From contig NZ_CATKVU010000006.1 of the NCBI RefSeq assembly GCF_949820605.1, forward strand, positions 976,501 to 1,040,500: DNA of 64,000 bases, in the 5' to 3' direction. Position numbers and translations under genes: made by a program. Within the stretch, counting starts at the first letter, position 1, and every line of letters begins with the position of its first letter. Source of the DNA: Segatella copri (GTDB lineage: Bacteria > Bacteroidota > Bacteroidia > Bacteroidales > Bacteroidaceae). Shown one piece after another: positions 50,522 to 59,170 of this stretch. The notes under the pieces were generated by a model that searched no databases, was not told the DNA's origin, and worked only from the letters and a program-made list of their open reading frames with translations.

Positions 50522-51439
50522 ATGCCGTTAAGATTACCAGATAAGCTTCCAGCTATCGAACTGTTGAAGCATGAGAATATATTCGTGATGGACGAAAGTC
50601 GTGCGCATAAACAGGAGATTCGTCCGTTGAAAATCTGTGTGCTCAATTTGATGCCCCTCAAGATTACGACAGAGACAGATCTCGTTCGTCTTCTGTCGAA
50701 TACTCCTCTTCAGTTAGAGGTTTATTTTATGAAGTTGAAAAGTCACACACCAAAGAATACACCAATAGAGCACATGATGATGTTCTACAAGGATTTTCAG
50801 GAACTTTCCAAACAGAAGTTTGATGGAATGATAGTTACCGGTGCTCCTATCGAAACGATGGCTTATGAGGAGGTAGAATATTGGCCTGAAATCAAAGAGA
50901 TTTTTGATTGGGCCCGTACCCATGTTACTTCAACACTCTATATCTGCTGGGGTGCCCAGGCTGGTCTTTATCATTTCTATGGTGTTCCTAAGTATCCTTT
51001 AGAGAAGAAGATGTTTGGTATTTTTAAGCAGAAGCCTCTCGATTTGTCTCAGCCAATTTTCCGCGGTTTCGATGATATCTTTAATATGCCTCATAGTCGC
51101 CATACGGAGGTAAGACGAGAGGATATTGAAAAAGTGCCAGGACTTGACATCATTGCCGAATCGCCTGAAAGCGGTGTCAGCATTGTGATGGCCAGAAACG
51201 GCCGCGAATTCTTTGTGACGGGTCATCTTGAGTATGCGCCAAACACGCTGGATAAGGAATATAAGCGTGATATGGGCAAGCGTGATGATGTCGAACTGCC
51301 AAAAAATTATTATTATCATAACGATCCGAACGAAGAACCTCTGGTGACATGGCGTGCTCATGCCAACCTCTTCTATAGTAATTGGATCAACTATTATGTT
51401 TATCAGGAGACTCCTTACAATATTAACGAAATCAGTTAA
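50522..51439 (+). CDS. metA: Homoserine O-acyltransferase (MetA), predicted acetyl-CoA specific
   Basis: A 305-residue MetA-family enzyme for the first committed step of methionine synthesis from homoserine. Catalytic residues are in the family positions: Cys142 (YICWGAQAG), His235 and Glu237 (TGHLEYAP). Residue 111 is Glu (GAPIETM); in characterised MetA enzymes Glu here goes with acetyl-CoA and Gly with succinyl-CoA, so homoserine O-acetyltransferase activity is expected despite the usual succinyltransferase label. PLKICVLNLMPLKITTETDL (35-54) is the conserved N-terminal core. It lies 38 bases before the U32 gene. Confidence 0.95.
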   Translation: MPLRLPDKLPAIELLKHENIFVMDESRAHKQEIRPLKICVLNLMPLKITTETDLVRLLSNTPLQLEVYFMKLKSHTPKNTPIEHMMMFYKDFQELSKQKFDGMIVTGAPIETMAYEEVEYWPEIKEIFDWARTHVTSTLYICWGAQAGLYHFYGVPKYPLEKKMFGIFKQKPLDLSQPIFRGFDDIFNMPHSRHTEVRREDIEKVPGLDIIAESPESGVSIVMARNGREFFVTGHLEYAPNTLDKEYKRDMGKRDDVELPKNYYYHNDPNEEPLVTWRAHANLFYSNWINYYVYQETPYNINEIS

Positions 51440-51477
51440 TTTGTGAAGGGGTTGGATGATTTCGAGATTGATTTCTT

Positions 51478-53541
51478 ATGCAAACATTAGAATTATTGGC
51501 GCCTGCCAAGAACTTGGAATGTGGTATTGCTGCCATTGATCATGGTGCAGATGCCGTATATATTGGTGCACCTCGTTTTGGTGCACGAGCAGCAGCAGGC
51601 AATTCGCTGGAAGATATCAGACAGTTGTGTGATTATGCTCATCAGTTTGGAGCAAAGGTTCATGTTACAGTGAATACTATCATCTATCAGGATGAGATGT
51701 TGGATACGCTTAATATGATCCAGCAACTTGATGAGATTGGTGTTGATGCACTTTTGCTGCAGGATATGGGTGTGCTTACTGAGGTGAGGGCGCAGAATTT
51801 GTGGAGTAGAGAATTGCATTCCAGTACCCAGTGTGATGTAAGAACTCCAGAAAAGGCGTATTGGCTTACCACGTTAGGTTTCAAACGTGTTGTTCTGGCT
51901 CGTGAGCTTTCGCTCGATGAAATCAAGGCGATCCATCAGGCGATTCCTGATAGAGAAATAGAGGTCTTTGTACATGGAGCGCTCTGCGTAAGCTATTCGG
52001 GTGTATGTTATGCTTCTGAGAAGTGTTTCGGGCGCTCTGCCAATCGTGGAGAATGTGCACAGTTCTGTCGTATGAAGTTTGATCTGCTTGATTCCAATGG
52101 TCAGGAGATAGAACATCAGCGTTATCTGCTGTCTCTCAAGGATCTTTGTCAGCTTGATCATCTTAAGGATCTTGCTGATGCTGGAGCTACTTCGTTCAAG
52201 ATAGAAGGAAGATTAAAAGATATCAACTACGTCAAGAATGTGGTGGCTGCCTATAGCAGTCAACTCGATGCAATCGTAAAAGCTGAACCGCGTAAGTATC
52301 GCCGTGCATCGGTGGGACATGTTCAATATAATTTTACACCTAATCTGAAGAAGACTTTCAATCGTGGCTTTACCCATTATTTTCTGAATGGGCGACAGCC
52401 GGATATTGCTTCTTTCGATACGCCGAAAGCTATCGGCGAGTTTGTGGGCAAGGTTAAGGAAATACGTGGCAACATTTCTTTCAACGTAGCCACAGTAGCC
52501 AGCTTTAAAAATGGCGATGGACTGTGTTTTATCAATGATGACCGTGAGTTGGAAGGCTTTCGTGTGAACAGAGTAGAGGGTAATCGCCTCTATCCGTTTG
52601 GAATGCCTGAAAATCTGCGTCCGGGCATGGCTCTTTATCGTAATAACGATCGTGCTTTTGAGGCTTTGCTGGCTCGTAAGTCTGCTGAACGTAAAATCTA
52701 TATTGTCATAGAAATGGAGCCTGTGATGGGTAATGAGTTCAGGGAAGAGCCACAGGGGGTAAAGGCTGTTGTCAACATCATGAAGACGAAAGAGGCTGAT
52801 GGTGGCTTGATTTATCAGGTGGCTGAGGTGTTTAAAGAGTTGAAACTCGAAAAGGCGAAACGCCCGCAGGGCGAAAATATAAAGGCTCAGATGAGCAAAC
52901 TGGGCGATACGATTTACGAAGCTTACCAGGTAGAACTTCTGAAGGGAATGGAGACATACTTCGTTCCGAACAGTATTCTCACTGCTATCCGGCGTGAATT
53001 GATAGATGAACTTACCAAGGCAAATCAGAAACAGCTTGATAAGTCGTTGTGGGGTGGATGGGATAGAACCCTGTTCAACAATGGTTTGAGATTCAGTCAG
53101 CCTGGTGAGCACCGACTTACGAAAGAGGAATTTACTTGGCAGCCGGAATACGGGAAATGGGGATATCTCTATAATATAGCCAACTATGATGCAAGAGATT
53201 TTTATCAGATTCATGGTCTGTCGCCAGTAGTTCCGGCATTTGAGTTGGGTAAGAATATTCCTTCTGCATGGGATGCTAAGACCCAGGAAGAATATGATGA
53301 GAATATAGAAAAAGACAAGGCAAACCGAAGTATGCAACCTAAGTATACCAACGAAAAGGGAGAGTCGCTCCTGATGCAGTGCCGCCATTGTATCCGCTAT
53401 TCGTTGGGCTACTGTGTGAAGCGTGGAGGCAAGAAACCATCCTGGAGAGAGCCTCTCTTCCTGCAGTTGGGCGACGGTCGCCGCTTCCGTCTGGAGTTTG
53501 CGTGCAACGAATGTCAGATGAACTTATATAGTGAGAAATAA
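51478..53541 (+). CDS. Peptidase U32 family protein (RNA-hydroxylation type)
   Basis: A 687-residue U32 protein. N-terminal LELLAPAKNLECGIAAIDHGADAVYIGAPRFGARA (3-37), the family signature EVFVHGALCVSYSGVCYASEKCFGRSANRGECAQFCRMKF (about 162-200) with its cysteines, and SLKDLCQLDHLKDLADAGATSFKIEGR. The cysteines fit an iron-sulfur site. Long U32 proteins such as TrhP and RlhA hydroxylate tRNA or rRNA with prephenate, so an RNA-modification role is more likely than proteolysis. The last 50 residues add a Cys-rich module (CRHCIRYSLGYC, FACNECQMNLY). The stop TAA directly abuts the next ATG. Confidence 0.9.
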   Translation: MQTLELLAPAKNLECGIAAIDHGADAVYIGAPRFGARAAAGNSLEDIRQLCDYAHQFGAKVHVTVNTIIYQDEMLDTLNMIQQLDEIGVDALLLQDMGVLTEVRAQNLWSRELHSSTQCDVRTPEKAYWLTTLGFKRVVLARELSLDEIKAIHQAIPDREIEVFVHGALCVSYSGVCYASEKCFGRSANRGECAQFCRMKFDLLDSNGQEIEHQRYLLSLKDLCQLDHLKDLADAGATSFKIEGRLKDINYVKNVVAAYSSQLDAIVKAEPRKYRRASVGHVQYNFTPNLKKTFNRGFTHYFLNGRQPDIASFDTPKAIGEFVGKVKEIRGNISFNVATVASFKNGDGLCFINDDRELEGFRVNRVEGNRLYPFGMPENLRPGMALYRNNDRAFEALLARKSAERKIYIVIEMEPVMGNEFREEPQGVKAVVNIMKTKEADGGLIYQVAEVFKELKLEKAKRPQGENIKAQMSKLGDTIYEAYQVELLKGMETYFVPNSILTAIRRELIDELTKANQKQLDKSLWGGWDRTLFNNGLRFSQPGEHRLTKEEFTWQPEYGKWGYLYNIANYDARDFYQIHGLSPVVPAFELGKNIPSAWDAKTQEEYDENIEKDKANRSMQPKYTNEKGESLLMQCRHCIRYSLGYCVKRGGKKPSWREPLFLQLGDGRRFRLEFACNECQMNLYSEK

Positions 53542-54468
53542 ATGAAAAAGAAATGGACGATACAGATTCTTTGTATGCTGGGCATCCTCTTGATGTTCAG
53601 CAGTTGTTATCATCGCCGTGCTCATCACCAGATGCATGCAGCTATGGTAGAGTACAGCAATAAACAACTCGATTCCATTTCGTTTTCTACTACCCATCAT
53701 TATACCAACAAATTCAATTTTCTGGTATTCAAGGATTCACTGGAATTGATAGCGCAACAGCCTGAAGAATTTTTGAGTAATTTGCCTATCGACTCCTTCG
53801 CCGTCCAAAAGAACTGCCTGCTGGTGGTTACGGATATCCGTATGGTTCCTCAGGATTCCATAGATTCAGTTTGGGTGCAGTTGGCAACAGAAGATAATCA
53901 GTTTGGTTGGACCCGTGAGTCCCGTCTGTTGCCGAAGGTTGTGCCCGATGATCCTATTTCAGAGTTCATTATGACCTTCAGCAATACTCACTTGCTCATC
54001 TTCATGGTTATCATTATTCTCATAGCCGTAGCCTATACAGTTCGTAAGATTTTCCATAGTAATGGTAAACTGGTTCATTTTAATGATATTGATTCACCAT
54101 ATCCTACAGCCTTGGTGCTTATTGTTTCGATATCAGCAACCTTCTATGCAACCATTCAGTTGTTTTTGCCAGAAGTATGGCGTCATTTCTATTTTCATCC
54201 TACGCTCAATCCTTTTGCCGTACCGCCTATATTGGGCTTTTTTCTGGCTACAGTCTGGGCGATACTGATAGTAGGATTGGCTTGTGTTGATGAGGTGAAA
54301 CACCGTTTGCCGGCAGGTGATGCAGTTCTGTATCTGGGTGGTTTAGTGGGTGTTTGCGCCATTGATTACATCATTTTCAGTGTTACTACCTTATATTATA
54401 TAGGTTATTTGTTGCTCGTAGCCTATATATGGTTTGCCATACGGGCTTATCTGTTTCCTCATAAATAA
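53542..54468 (+). CDS. Membrane lipoprotein of unknown function (308 aa)
   Basis: Starts directly after the U32 stop. N-terminal lipoprotein-type signal (IQILCMLGILLMFSSC, Cys at about 22), then a periplasmic segment to about 145, followed by four or five membrane helices (LLIFMVIIILIAVAYTV, ALVLIVSISATFYATIQLFL, ILGFFLATVWAILIVGLACV, AVLYLGGLVGVCAIDYIIF, YIGYLLLVAYIWFAI). No domain recognised. Lipid anchor plus several helices is an unusual combination. Co-transcription with the U32 gene is certain by the zero-base junction. Confidence 0.7.
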   Translation: MKKKWTIQILCMLGILLMFSSCYHRRAHHQMHAAMVEYSNKQLDSISFSTTHHYTNKFNFLVFKDSLELIAQQPEEFLSNLPIDSFAVQKNCLLVVTDIRMVPQDSIDSVWVQLATEDNQFGWTRESRLLPKVVPDDPISEFIMTFSNTHLLIFMVIIILIAVAYTVRKIFHSNGKLVHFNDIDSPYPTALVLIVSISATFYATIQLFLPEVWRHFYFHPTLNPFAVPPILGFFLATVWAILIVGLACVDEVKHRLPAGDAVLYLGGLVGVCAIDYIIFSVTTLYYIGYLLLVAYIWFAIRAYLFPHK

Positions 54469-54494
54469 GGATAGGGGGTGCAGGAAAAAATATG

Positions 54495-54502
54495 TACCTT
54501 TG
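54495..54502 (+). promoter_or_regulatory. Predicted promoter (-7 box) of the TonB-dependent receptor gene
   Basis: TACCTTTG ends 8 bases before the ATG at 54511, which would make a leaderless or nearly leaderless message. No clear -33 element. It shows that the in-frame GTG at 54478 is not the start. Confidence 0.5.
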
Positions 54503-54510
54503 CACCTGTT

Positions 54511-56892
54511 ATGAAAAGAATAGTATTTTATAGTAAAAAGTGCGTATGCATTGGTTTGGCAGCAGTAGCGTTGCAGGCTAATGCAGTGGATAATGAAAGG
54601 GCTACTTGCTCTGACCTGTCACTGGGTACGAGTGAAAAGCTTACGGCTGCTAACGGCTTGCTGGCTGATAGCAGCCGAGTTTATGACATTGATGAAGTTG
54701 TGGTTGTTTCGCAGCCTAAGGAGAATTTCCGTCTTCGTCAACAGCCTCTCAGCAGCACTTCCTTTGGTTCTTGTCAGATGCAGCGATTGGGTTCTCGCGA
54801 TTTGCGTGAGCTTTCCTGCTATGTTCCTAACTTCGTAATGCCCAACTATGGCTCGCGTTTTACCAACGCCATGTATGTGCGCGGTATTGGAAGTCGTATC
54901 AACAGTCCGGCTGTAGGAATTTATCTTGACGGAATTCCGCTGTTGAGCAAGGCTGCTTTCAATCTTCACCATTATCAGACCAGCCGTATAGATATTCTCC
55001 GTGGCCCACAGGGAACACTCTATGGTCAGAATTCTGAAGGTGGTCTGGTGCGCATCTATTCACGCGATGCTTATGATAGCAAGGGCACCTACGTTAATCT
55101 GGGATTGGGCTCTCATTTCTACCGTAATGTAGAAGCGGCTCATTATATGAAGCTTTCACCTCGTATCGCATTAGGGGTAGCTGCTTTTTATGATGGACAG
55201 AAGGGATTCTTCCATCGTGCAGGAACCAGCGATTATGCCGACAATTATGATGAGGCTGGCGGTAAGTTTAATCTAAAGTTCCGTTTTGATAGAGGATGGA
55301 GCATGGATTTGCTAGCCAATTACCAATTTGTCTATCAGCATGCATTTCCTTATGGTCTGTTGGATTTAAACAGTGGCAAGGCTGCATTGCCAAATACTAC
55401 ATTCCCTGGGCTTTATCGCCGCAACATGCTGCTTTCGGGTGTCAATCTTCGTCATGAAGGAGCGAAATGGGATTTTGCTTCTGCTACCAGCTATCAGTTC
55501 CTGGATGATAATATGAAGATGGATCAGGATTATCTTCCTGAAGATTATTTGAGCTTGCAGCAAGACCAGTTGCAGAATTCTATCACTCAGGAGTTTACAT
55601 TTAAGAGCCGTCAGCCTTTCTTCGGTTTCTGGCATCTTACACAGGGTGCATTCTTCTCCCATGTGTGGTTGAAGACAAATGGTCCTGTAAAATTCGGTTC
55701 AGCATTGACGAAGCCTATCAGTAACGTTATCCAGAGTCAGATGCAGCAGGCAATGCCTCCGGCAATGGCTAGCGGAGTTTCTGTCAATGTAGATATGGGA
55801 GCTCCGGGTTTGTTCCATACTCCTCAGAGCAATTTGGGTCTCTATCACGAGAGTACGTTTGATGTTTCTTCCCGTCTGAAAGCAACGCTTGGTTTGCGTT
55901 ATGATTTCATGCATACAAGTATTCATTACGATACTTATGCTTATATGGCGATGACAGCTAAGGTAATGGGCAGGAAGGCTACTTATACTTTGCGTTCAAT
56001 GCTCAACCGCAAAACGGGTGATGATTACAACCAGCTCTTGCCAAAATTTGGCTTAAGTTACCAGCTTGATGAGCAGGGTAGCAATGTTTATGCCACGGTG
56101 AGCAAGGGCTATCGTGCAGGCGGTTATAATATCCAGATGTTCAGTGACATCTTGCAGACCGAACTGAATGCTCACCGTCAGGATGCGATGCGAGGCGATT
56201 ATGACGTTCCTCATACCGATAAAGATTATGATAGAGTGAACCAGACTATTGCCTTTAAGCCGGAAACCTCATGGAATTATGAGGTTGGAACGCATCTTAA
56301 TCTTTTTGATCATCGTCTTCATTTCGATTTGAGTGCCTTCTATATGCAGGTTCGTAATCAGCAACTCTCTGTGATGGCAGGAACCTATGGCTTTGGCCGA
56401 ATGATGGTTAATGCAGGTAAGAGTCACAGTTGTGGTATTGAAGCCGCGCTCAAGGGTCAGGCTTTCGACGGTGCTTTTGATTGGGGTGTAAACTATGGTT
56501 TTACACGCGCCGTATTTGATGAATATACTGATGGCGAGGGTGATAAGGCTGTGAATTATAAGGACAAGAAGGTTCCTTATGTTCCTCAGCATACGATAGC
56601 AGCCATGGCTGACTATCATTTAGGACAGTTTACCTTCGGATTGAACATGAATGCGCAGGGCAAGACTTACTGGGATAATGCCAATACCTACAGCCAGAAG
56701 ATGTATTTCGTGATGGGTGCGCATTGTGATATTGATTTCAGCAAAATGAGCATCAGTATCTGGGGTAAGAATCTCACAGATACTAATTACAATACCTTTG
56801 CTGTTGATAATGCAGCAACAGGAAAGAAACTGTATTTTGCCCAGCGTGGCAATCCTTTCCAATGTGGTGTTGATCTGAAATTCCACTTTTAG
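54511..56892 (+). CDS. TonB-dependent outer-membrane receptor
   Basis: A 793-residue receptor from the ATG at 54511 (MKRIVFYSKKCVCIGLAAVALQANA, signal peptide). TonB box DIDEVVVVSQ (about 60-70), plug RELSCYVPNFVMPNYGSRFT..MYVRGIGSR and IDILRGPQGTLYGQNSEGGLVRIYS (about 155-180), then a 22-strand-type barrel ending GVDLKFHF with a terminal Phe. Signatures fit the siderophore/vitamin class (FecA/BtuB-like TonB-dependent receptor, not SusC, as it lacks the regulatory beta-sandwich). The ligand is unknown. It stands alone with a terminator behind it; the membrane lipoprotein upstream ends 42 bases before. Confidence 0.93.
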   Translation: MKRIVFYSKKCVCIGLAAVALQANAVDNERATCSDLSLGTSEKLTAANGLLADSSRVYDIDEVVVVSQPKENFRLRQQPLSSTSFGSCQMQRLGSRDLRELSCYVPNFVMPNYGSRFTNAMYVRGIGSRINSPAVGIYLDGIPLLSKAAFNLHHYQTSRIDILRGPQGTLYGQNSEGGLVRIYSRDAYDSKGTYVNLGLGSHFYRNVEAAHYMKLSPRIALGVAAFYDGQKGFFHRAGTSDYADNYDEAGGKFNLKFRFDRGWSMDLLANYQFVYQHAFPYGLLDLNSGKAALPNTTFPGLYRRNMLLSGVNLRHEGAKWDFASATSYQFLDDNMKMDQDYLPEDYLSLQQDQLQNSITQEFTFKSRQPFFGFWHLTQGAFFSHVWLKTNGPVKFGSALTKPISNVIQSQMQQAMPPAMASGVSVNVDMGAPGLFHTPQSNLGLYHESTFDVSSRLKATLGLRYDFMHTSIHYDTYAYMAMTAKVMGRKATYTLRSMLNRKTGDDYNQLLPKFGLSYQLDEQGSNVYATVSKGYRAGGYNIQMFSDILQTELNAHRQDAMRGDYDVPHTDKDYDRVNQTIAFKPETSWNYEVGTHLNLFDHRLHFDLSAFYMQVRNQQLSVMAGTYGFGRMMVNAGKSHSCGIEAALKGQAFDGAFDWGVNYGFTRAVFDEYTDGEGDKAVNYKDKKVPYVPQHTIAAMADYHLGQFTFGLNMNAQGKTYWDNANTYSQKMYFVMGAHCDIDFSKMSISIWGKNLTDTNYNTFAVDNAATGKKLYFAQRGNPFQCGVDLKFHF

Positions 56893-56902
56893 GATTAAAT
56901 AG

Positions 56903-56948
56903 AAAAGGAGTTCCGGCATTCTGAAATGCTAGAACTCCTTTTCTTTTT
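56903..56948 (+). terminator. Bidirectional terminator after the receptor gene
   Basis: AAAAGGAGTTC ... GAACTCCTTTT with an inner CATT/AATG pair and a T-run CTTTTTAATC on plus; the A-run on the other side lets it work for the minus-strand gene ending at 56970. Confidence 0.85.
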
Positions 56949-56969
56949 AATCTCATTTATTTTCTTCCT

Positions 56970-58214
56970 TTATTTTAATTCTCCATATCCTACCAGCCGG
57001 TCGGTGCGGTCGCTCTGAGCCCGATAGTAAACCAGTACATTGTATTTGTTCTGGGTCTGGTAGAAATTTCCTTCTGATGGGAGCAGCCTGATGCTTCCGT
57101 CCTCCATCTTCATGAGATACTGATAACTGTAATAACCTTGCTTCATGAAGAGACGTGCGTGATAGGTTTTCGTCATTTCATCATATTCCATCCGGTATTC
57201 TGGGAGGAAACGGTCGTAGGTCCAATCTGCGTTCAGATAAACATCGCCTGGCAGTTTTGGAGTTTTCAGGGTAAAGTGAATCTGTGCATATTCGCAGGTG
57301 TTGTTGTTTTCTACGTTGTCGCTGTTGCGGATATAAAACGAACCTTTGGCAGCTTCATCGTAAACGTAATTGGGGCGAGGGCTGTCAGTCATTACCTTTA
57401 CCTGATAGTCGCTTCCATCCCAATCTATAGCGTCTATTCCCATGGTTGGATGGTCGGTGTCCAGAAACTCAAACTTTCTGTATTCATTGCCTGCATCGAA
57501 AATCAGAGCTCTTACATGCTGCCAACTCATTTTGCCCGCACTCAGGTAGTCGGGTTTAGGATTAATGACTGCATTGTCCCATCTTCCGTTCTGAAGCACT
57601 ACGATGTTCAGCTGGTTGGGATGAGTGATTCTTAGCTGGCTGTGATCCAGTTCCATTTTCAGTTGCTGATGGTCCTTCTGGATATCTATATCTGTTGTAG
57701 AAGTAGCTTCTAACTTGAGTTTAACCAATGGCTGAGGCTCCGTAATCATCAAGCAGGCTGTAAACATTTTGCCTTCTTCCTCGTTTTCCGCATTGTCGTC
57801 ATAAACCGTCAGTCTGTAGTTGCCGCTCATGGTAAGTTGGCAGTCGGCATTGGGAATTGTCAGATGATAATGAGTGTAAGGATGATTGGTGTTGATGGAT
57901 TGCTCTACATCTTCAATAATCTGATTGCCGTTGAAGCCTCTCATATAGTCGCTTTCAAAGAGCGAAGAAGATACGTTCCAGTTTGCATCACAATGTTCAA
58001 TCTTGTAGCTGTACCGATGATAATTGTGCGTCATGTCGTCAAAATCGATATGGATAGGTTCTCCACCCAGTGACGATACTGGGAGCGATAACCAGTTGGT
58101 TCCGCCTACAACCTGTAGGGTTCTGATGCGCTGGTTGAATATCTCGTGCTGCTGCGCCCAGGCAGGATAGGTAAACAGAAAGAGAAGGGAGATAACAGTG
58201 TATAATTGTTTCAT
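56970..58214 (-). CDS. Type IX secretion system plug-domain protein (DUF5103)
   Basis: About 414 residues from the ATG at 58212-58214, with signal peptide QLYTVISLLFLFTYPAWA. A longer frame upstream reads through the tRNA gene at 58319 and is not used. N-terminal IRTLQVVGGTNWLSLPVSSLGGEPIHIDFDDM..YRYSYKIEHCDANWN (about 28-75) is the T9SS plug first domain (PF17116/DUF5103), then beta-rich domains with GRWDNAVINPKPDYLS and MKQGYYSYQYLM. In the flavobacterial T9SS, this type of protein plugs the periplasmic side of the SprA pore. No other T9SS genes are in view, so the role here is by family. Confidence 0.82.
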   Translation of the reverse strand: MKQLYTVISLLFLFTYPAWAQQHEIFNQRIRTLQVVGGTNWLSLPVSSLGGEPIHIDFDDMTHNYHRYSYKIEHCDANWNVSSSLFESDYMRGFNGNQIIEDVEQSINTNHPYTHYHLTIPNADCQLTMSGNYRLTVYDDNAENEEEGKMFTACLMITEPQPLVKLKLEATSTTDIDIQKDHQQLKMELDHSQLRITHPNQLNIVVLQNGRWDNAVINPKPDYLSAGKMSWQHVRALIFDAGNEYRKFEFLDTDHPTMGIDAIDWDGSDYQVKVMTDSPRPNYVYDEAAKGSFYIRNSDNVENNNTCEYAQIHFTLKTPKLPGDVYLNADWTYDRFLPEYRMEYDEMTKTYHARLFMKQGYYSYQYLMKMEDGSIRLLPSEGNFYQTQNKYNVLVYYRAQSDRTDRLVGYGELK

Positions 58215-58318
58215 ATGGCTTCGTACGTATATATAAAAAAATAACTTGCAGTAGCCTTTTTGACAAAGAACTAAATGCAAGCTTAAACAATCTAAATTAA
58301 TACATGAAAACACTTTTG

Positions 58319-58390
58319 TAGTCGATAGGGGAATCGAACCCCTATGCCAAGATTGAGAATCTTGTATCCTAACCATTAGATGAATCGACC
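58319..58390 (-). tRNA. tRNA-Glu (anticodon CTC), copy 1
   Basis: A 72-base cloverleaf on the minus strand: acceptor GGTCGAT, D-arm ATCT-AATGGTTA-GGAT, anticodon arm CAAGA-TTCTCAA-TCTTG with anticodon CTC at 34-36, T-arm AGGGG-TTCGATT-CCCCT, discriminator A. The last acceptor pair is G-U. No CCA is encoded. Confidence 0.93.
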
Positions 58391-58459
58391 ATTCAAAAAA
58401 TCTCTATTGGTCTCCCGACTTATAGAGACTTATAAATCTAATACCATGAAAAACACATG

Positions 58460-58531
58460 TAGTCGATAGGGGAATCGAACCCCTATGCCAAGATTGAGAA
58501 TCTTGTATCCTAACCATTAGATGAATCGACC
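58460..58531 (-). tRNA. tRNA-Glu (anticodon CTC), copy 2
   Basis: Identical to the copy at 58319-58390, including the same acceptor mismatch. About 70 bases separate them, and sequence downstream of both (ATGAAAA-CACA..TGTAG) is partly alike, so this is a tandem duplication. Confidence 0.93.
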
Positions 58532-58559
58532 AACGGTACATTTTTCAGACGATAGCTTG

Positions 58560-58646
58560 CGGAAGGTGGGGGATTCGAACCCCCGGTACGGTAACCCGCA
58601 CGGCAGTTTAGCAAACTGCTGGTTTCAGCCACTCACCCAACCTTCC
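58560..58646 (-). tRNA. tRNA-Ser (anticodon GCT)
   Basis: An 87-base tRNA with the long variable arm of serine tRNAs. Acceptor GGAAGGT/ACCTTCC, anticodon arm GCAGT-TTGCTAA-ACTGC with anticodon GCT, variable arm CGTGCGGGTTACCGTAC, T-arm CGGGG-type stem around TTCGAAT, discriminator G. It reads AGC and AGT codons. Confidence 0.94.
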
Positions 58647-58825
58647 AGTCGGATTCTTAACCGAATCAACCAAGCATCGTTCTTAAATGCGAGTGCAAAG
58701 GTACTACTTTTTTCTGATTCTACCAAATCTTTTTGCAACTTTTTTTCGATAAAAATGCATTTTCTTTGTAACTCCCACATTATCAGGGGTTGTTTTCTTT
58801 CAGTATGATGAGTGCTTTAATTCCT

Positions 58826-59128
58826 AAAACGAGCAGAGGCGGATTTCTTTCTCAGAAATCCGCCTCTTGTAAAAGAAAGGGTCGCTCGATGATGTGATGA
58901 AACTCCGAATGTATAAACATTTGAGAGTCCTCCGCCTTTGTAATCCACCGGCTTTTCAGCTTACCTGCCTGCTGCAGTTTATGTGGCCCGCCATGAGCAA
59001 GAGAATGTCCTCTCGGTTTCAATAGTGTAATTTGATGAGTATCCCGATCGAACCGAAACGACCCTTATTCCTTCTGGCACCCATGCATCATCACGATGCA
59101 ACGGTGCAAACATCTTAGTCATTATTTG
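58826..59128 (-). ncRNA. Structured noncoding RNA of about 300 nt, class not identified
   Basis: Defined by a promoter at 59135-59142 and a terminator hairpin at 58835-58867 on the minus strand, with no ORF of note between. Structure read from sequence: a 5' hairpin GCACC-x2-TGCATC-GTGAT-GATGCA-x2-GGTGC (about 59080-59112); a closing stem AAGGGTCG with CGACCCTT that joins positions near 59066 and 58885; an inner TTTCGGTT/AACCGAGA stem; and CTGC-AGCAG-GCAG. RNase P, tmRNA and SRP RNA signature sequences are not present. Bacteroidales RNAs defined by the same promoter and a terminator (for example the Bacteroidales-1 motif) or a lineage-specific 6S RNA are possible. Confidence 0.6.
58835..58867 (-). 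terminator. Terminator of the structured RNA
   Basis: AGAGGCGGATTTCT, loop GAGAA, AGAAATCCGCCTCT: a 14-pair stem; on the minus strand GCTCGTTTT follows, none on plus. Confidence 0.8.
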
Positions 59129-59134
59129 ATAATG

Positions 59135-59165
59135 CAAAGATAATGCAATATTTTGAAACTACCAA
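59135..59165 (-). promoter_or_regulatory. Promoter of the structured RNA
   Basis: TTGG (59162-59165), exactly 19 bases, TATCTTTG (59135-59142) on the minus strand. The upstream gene's stop is at 59171, so the promoter is only just outside it. Confidence 0.7.
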
Positions 59166-59170
59166 ATGTT

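Noticed and set aside
52213..53388. 391-residue minus-strand ORF
   Set aside because: Antisense to the well-supported U32 gene; no domain and no promoter.
58215..58376. N-terminal extension of the T9SS plug protein
   Set aside because: It reads through the tRNA-Glu gene; the ATG at 58214 gives a proper signal peptide.
58826..59128. RNase P RNA, tmRNA or SRP RNA
   Set aside because: No GAGGAAAGTCC-type, tmRNA tRNA-like end or GGAAGGAAGCAG-type sequences are seen.
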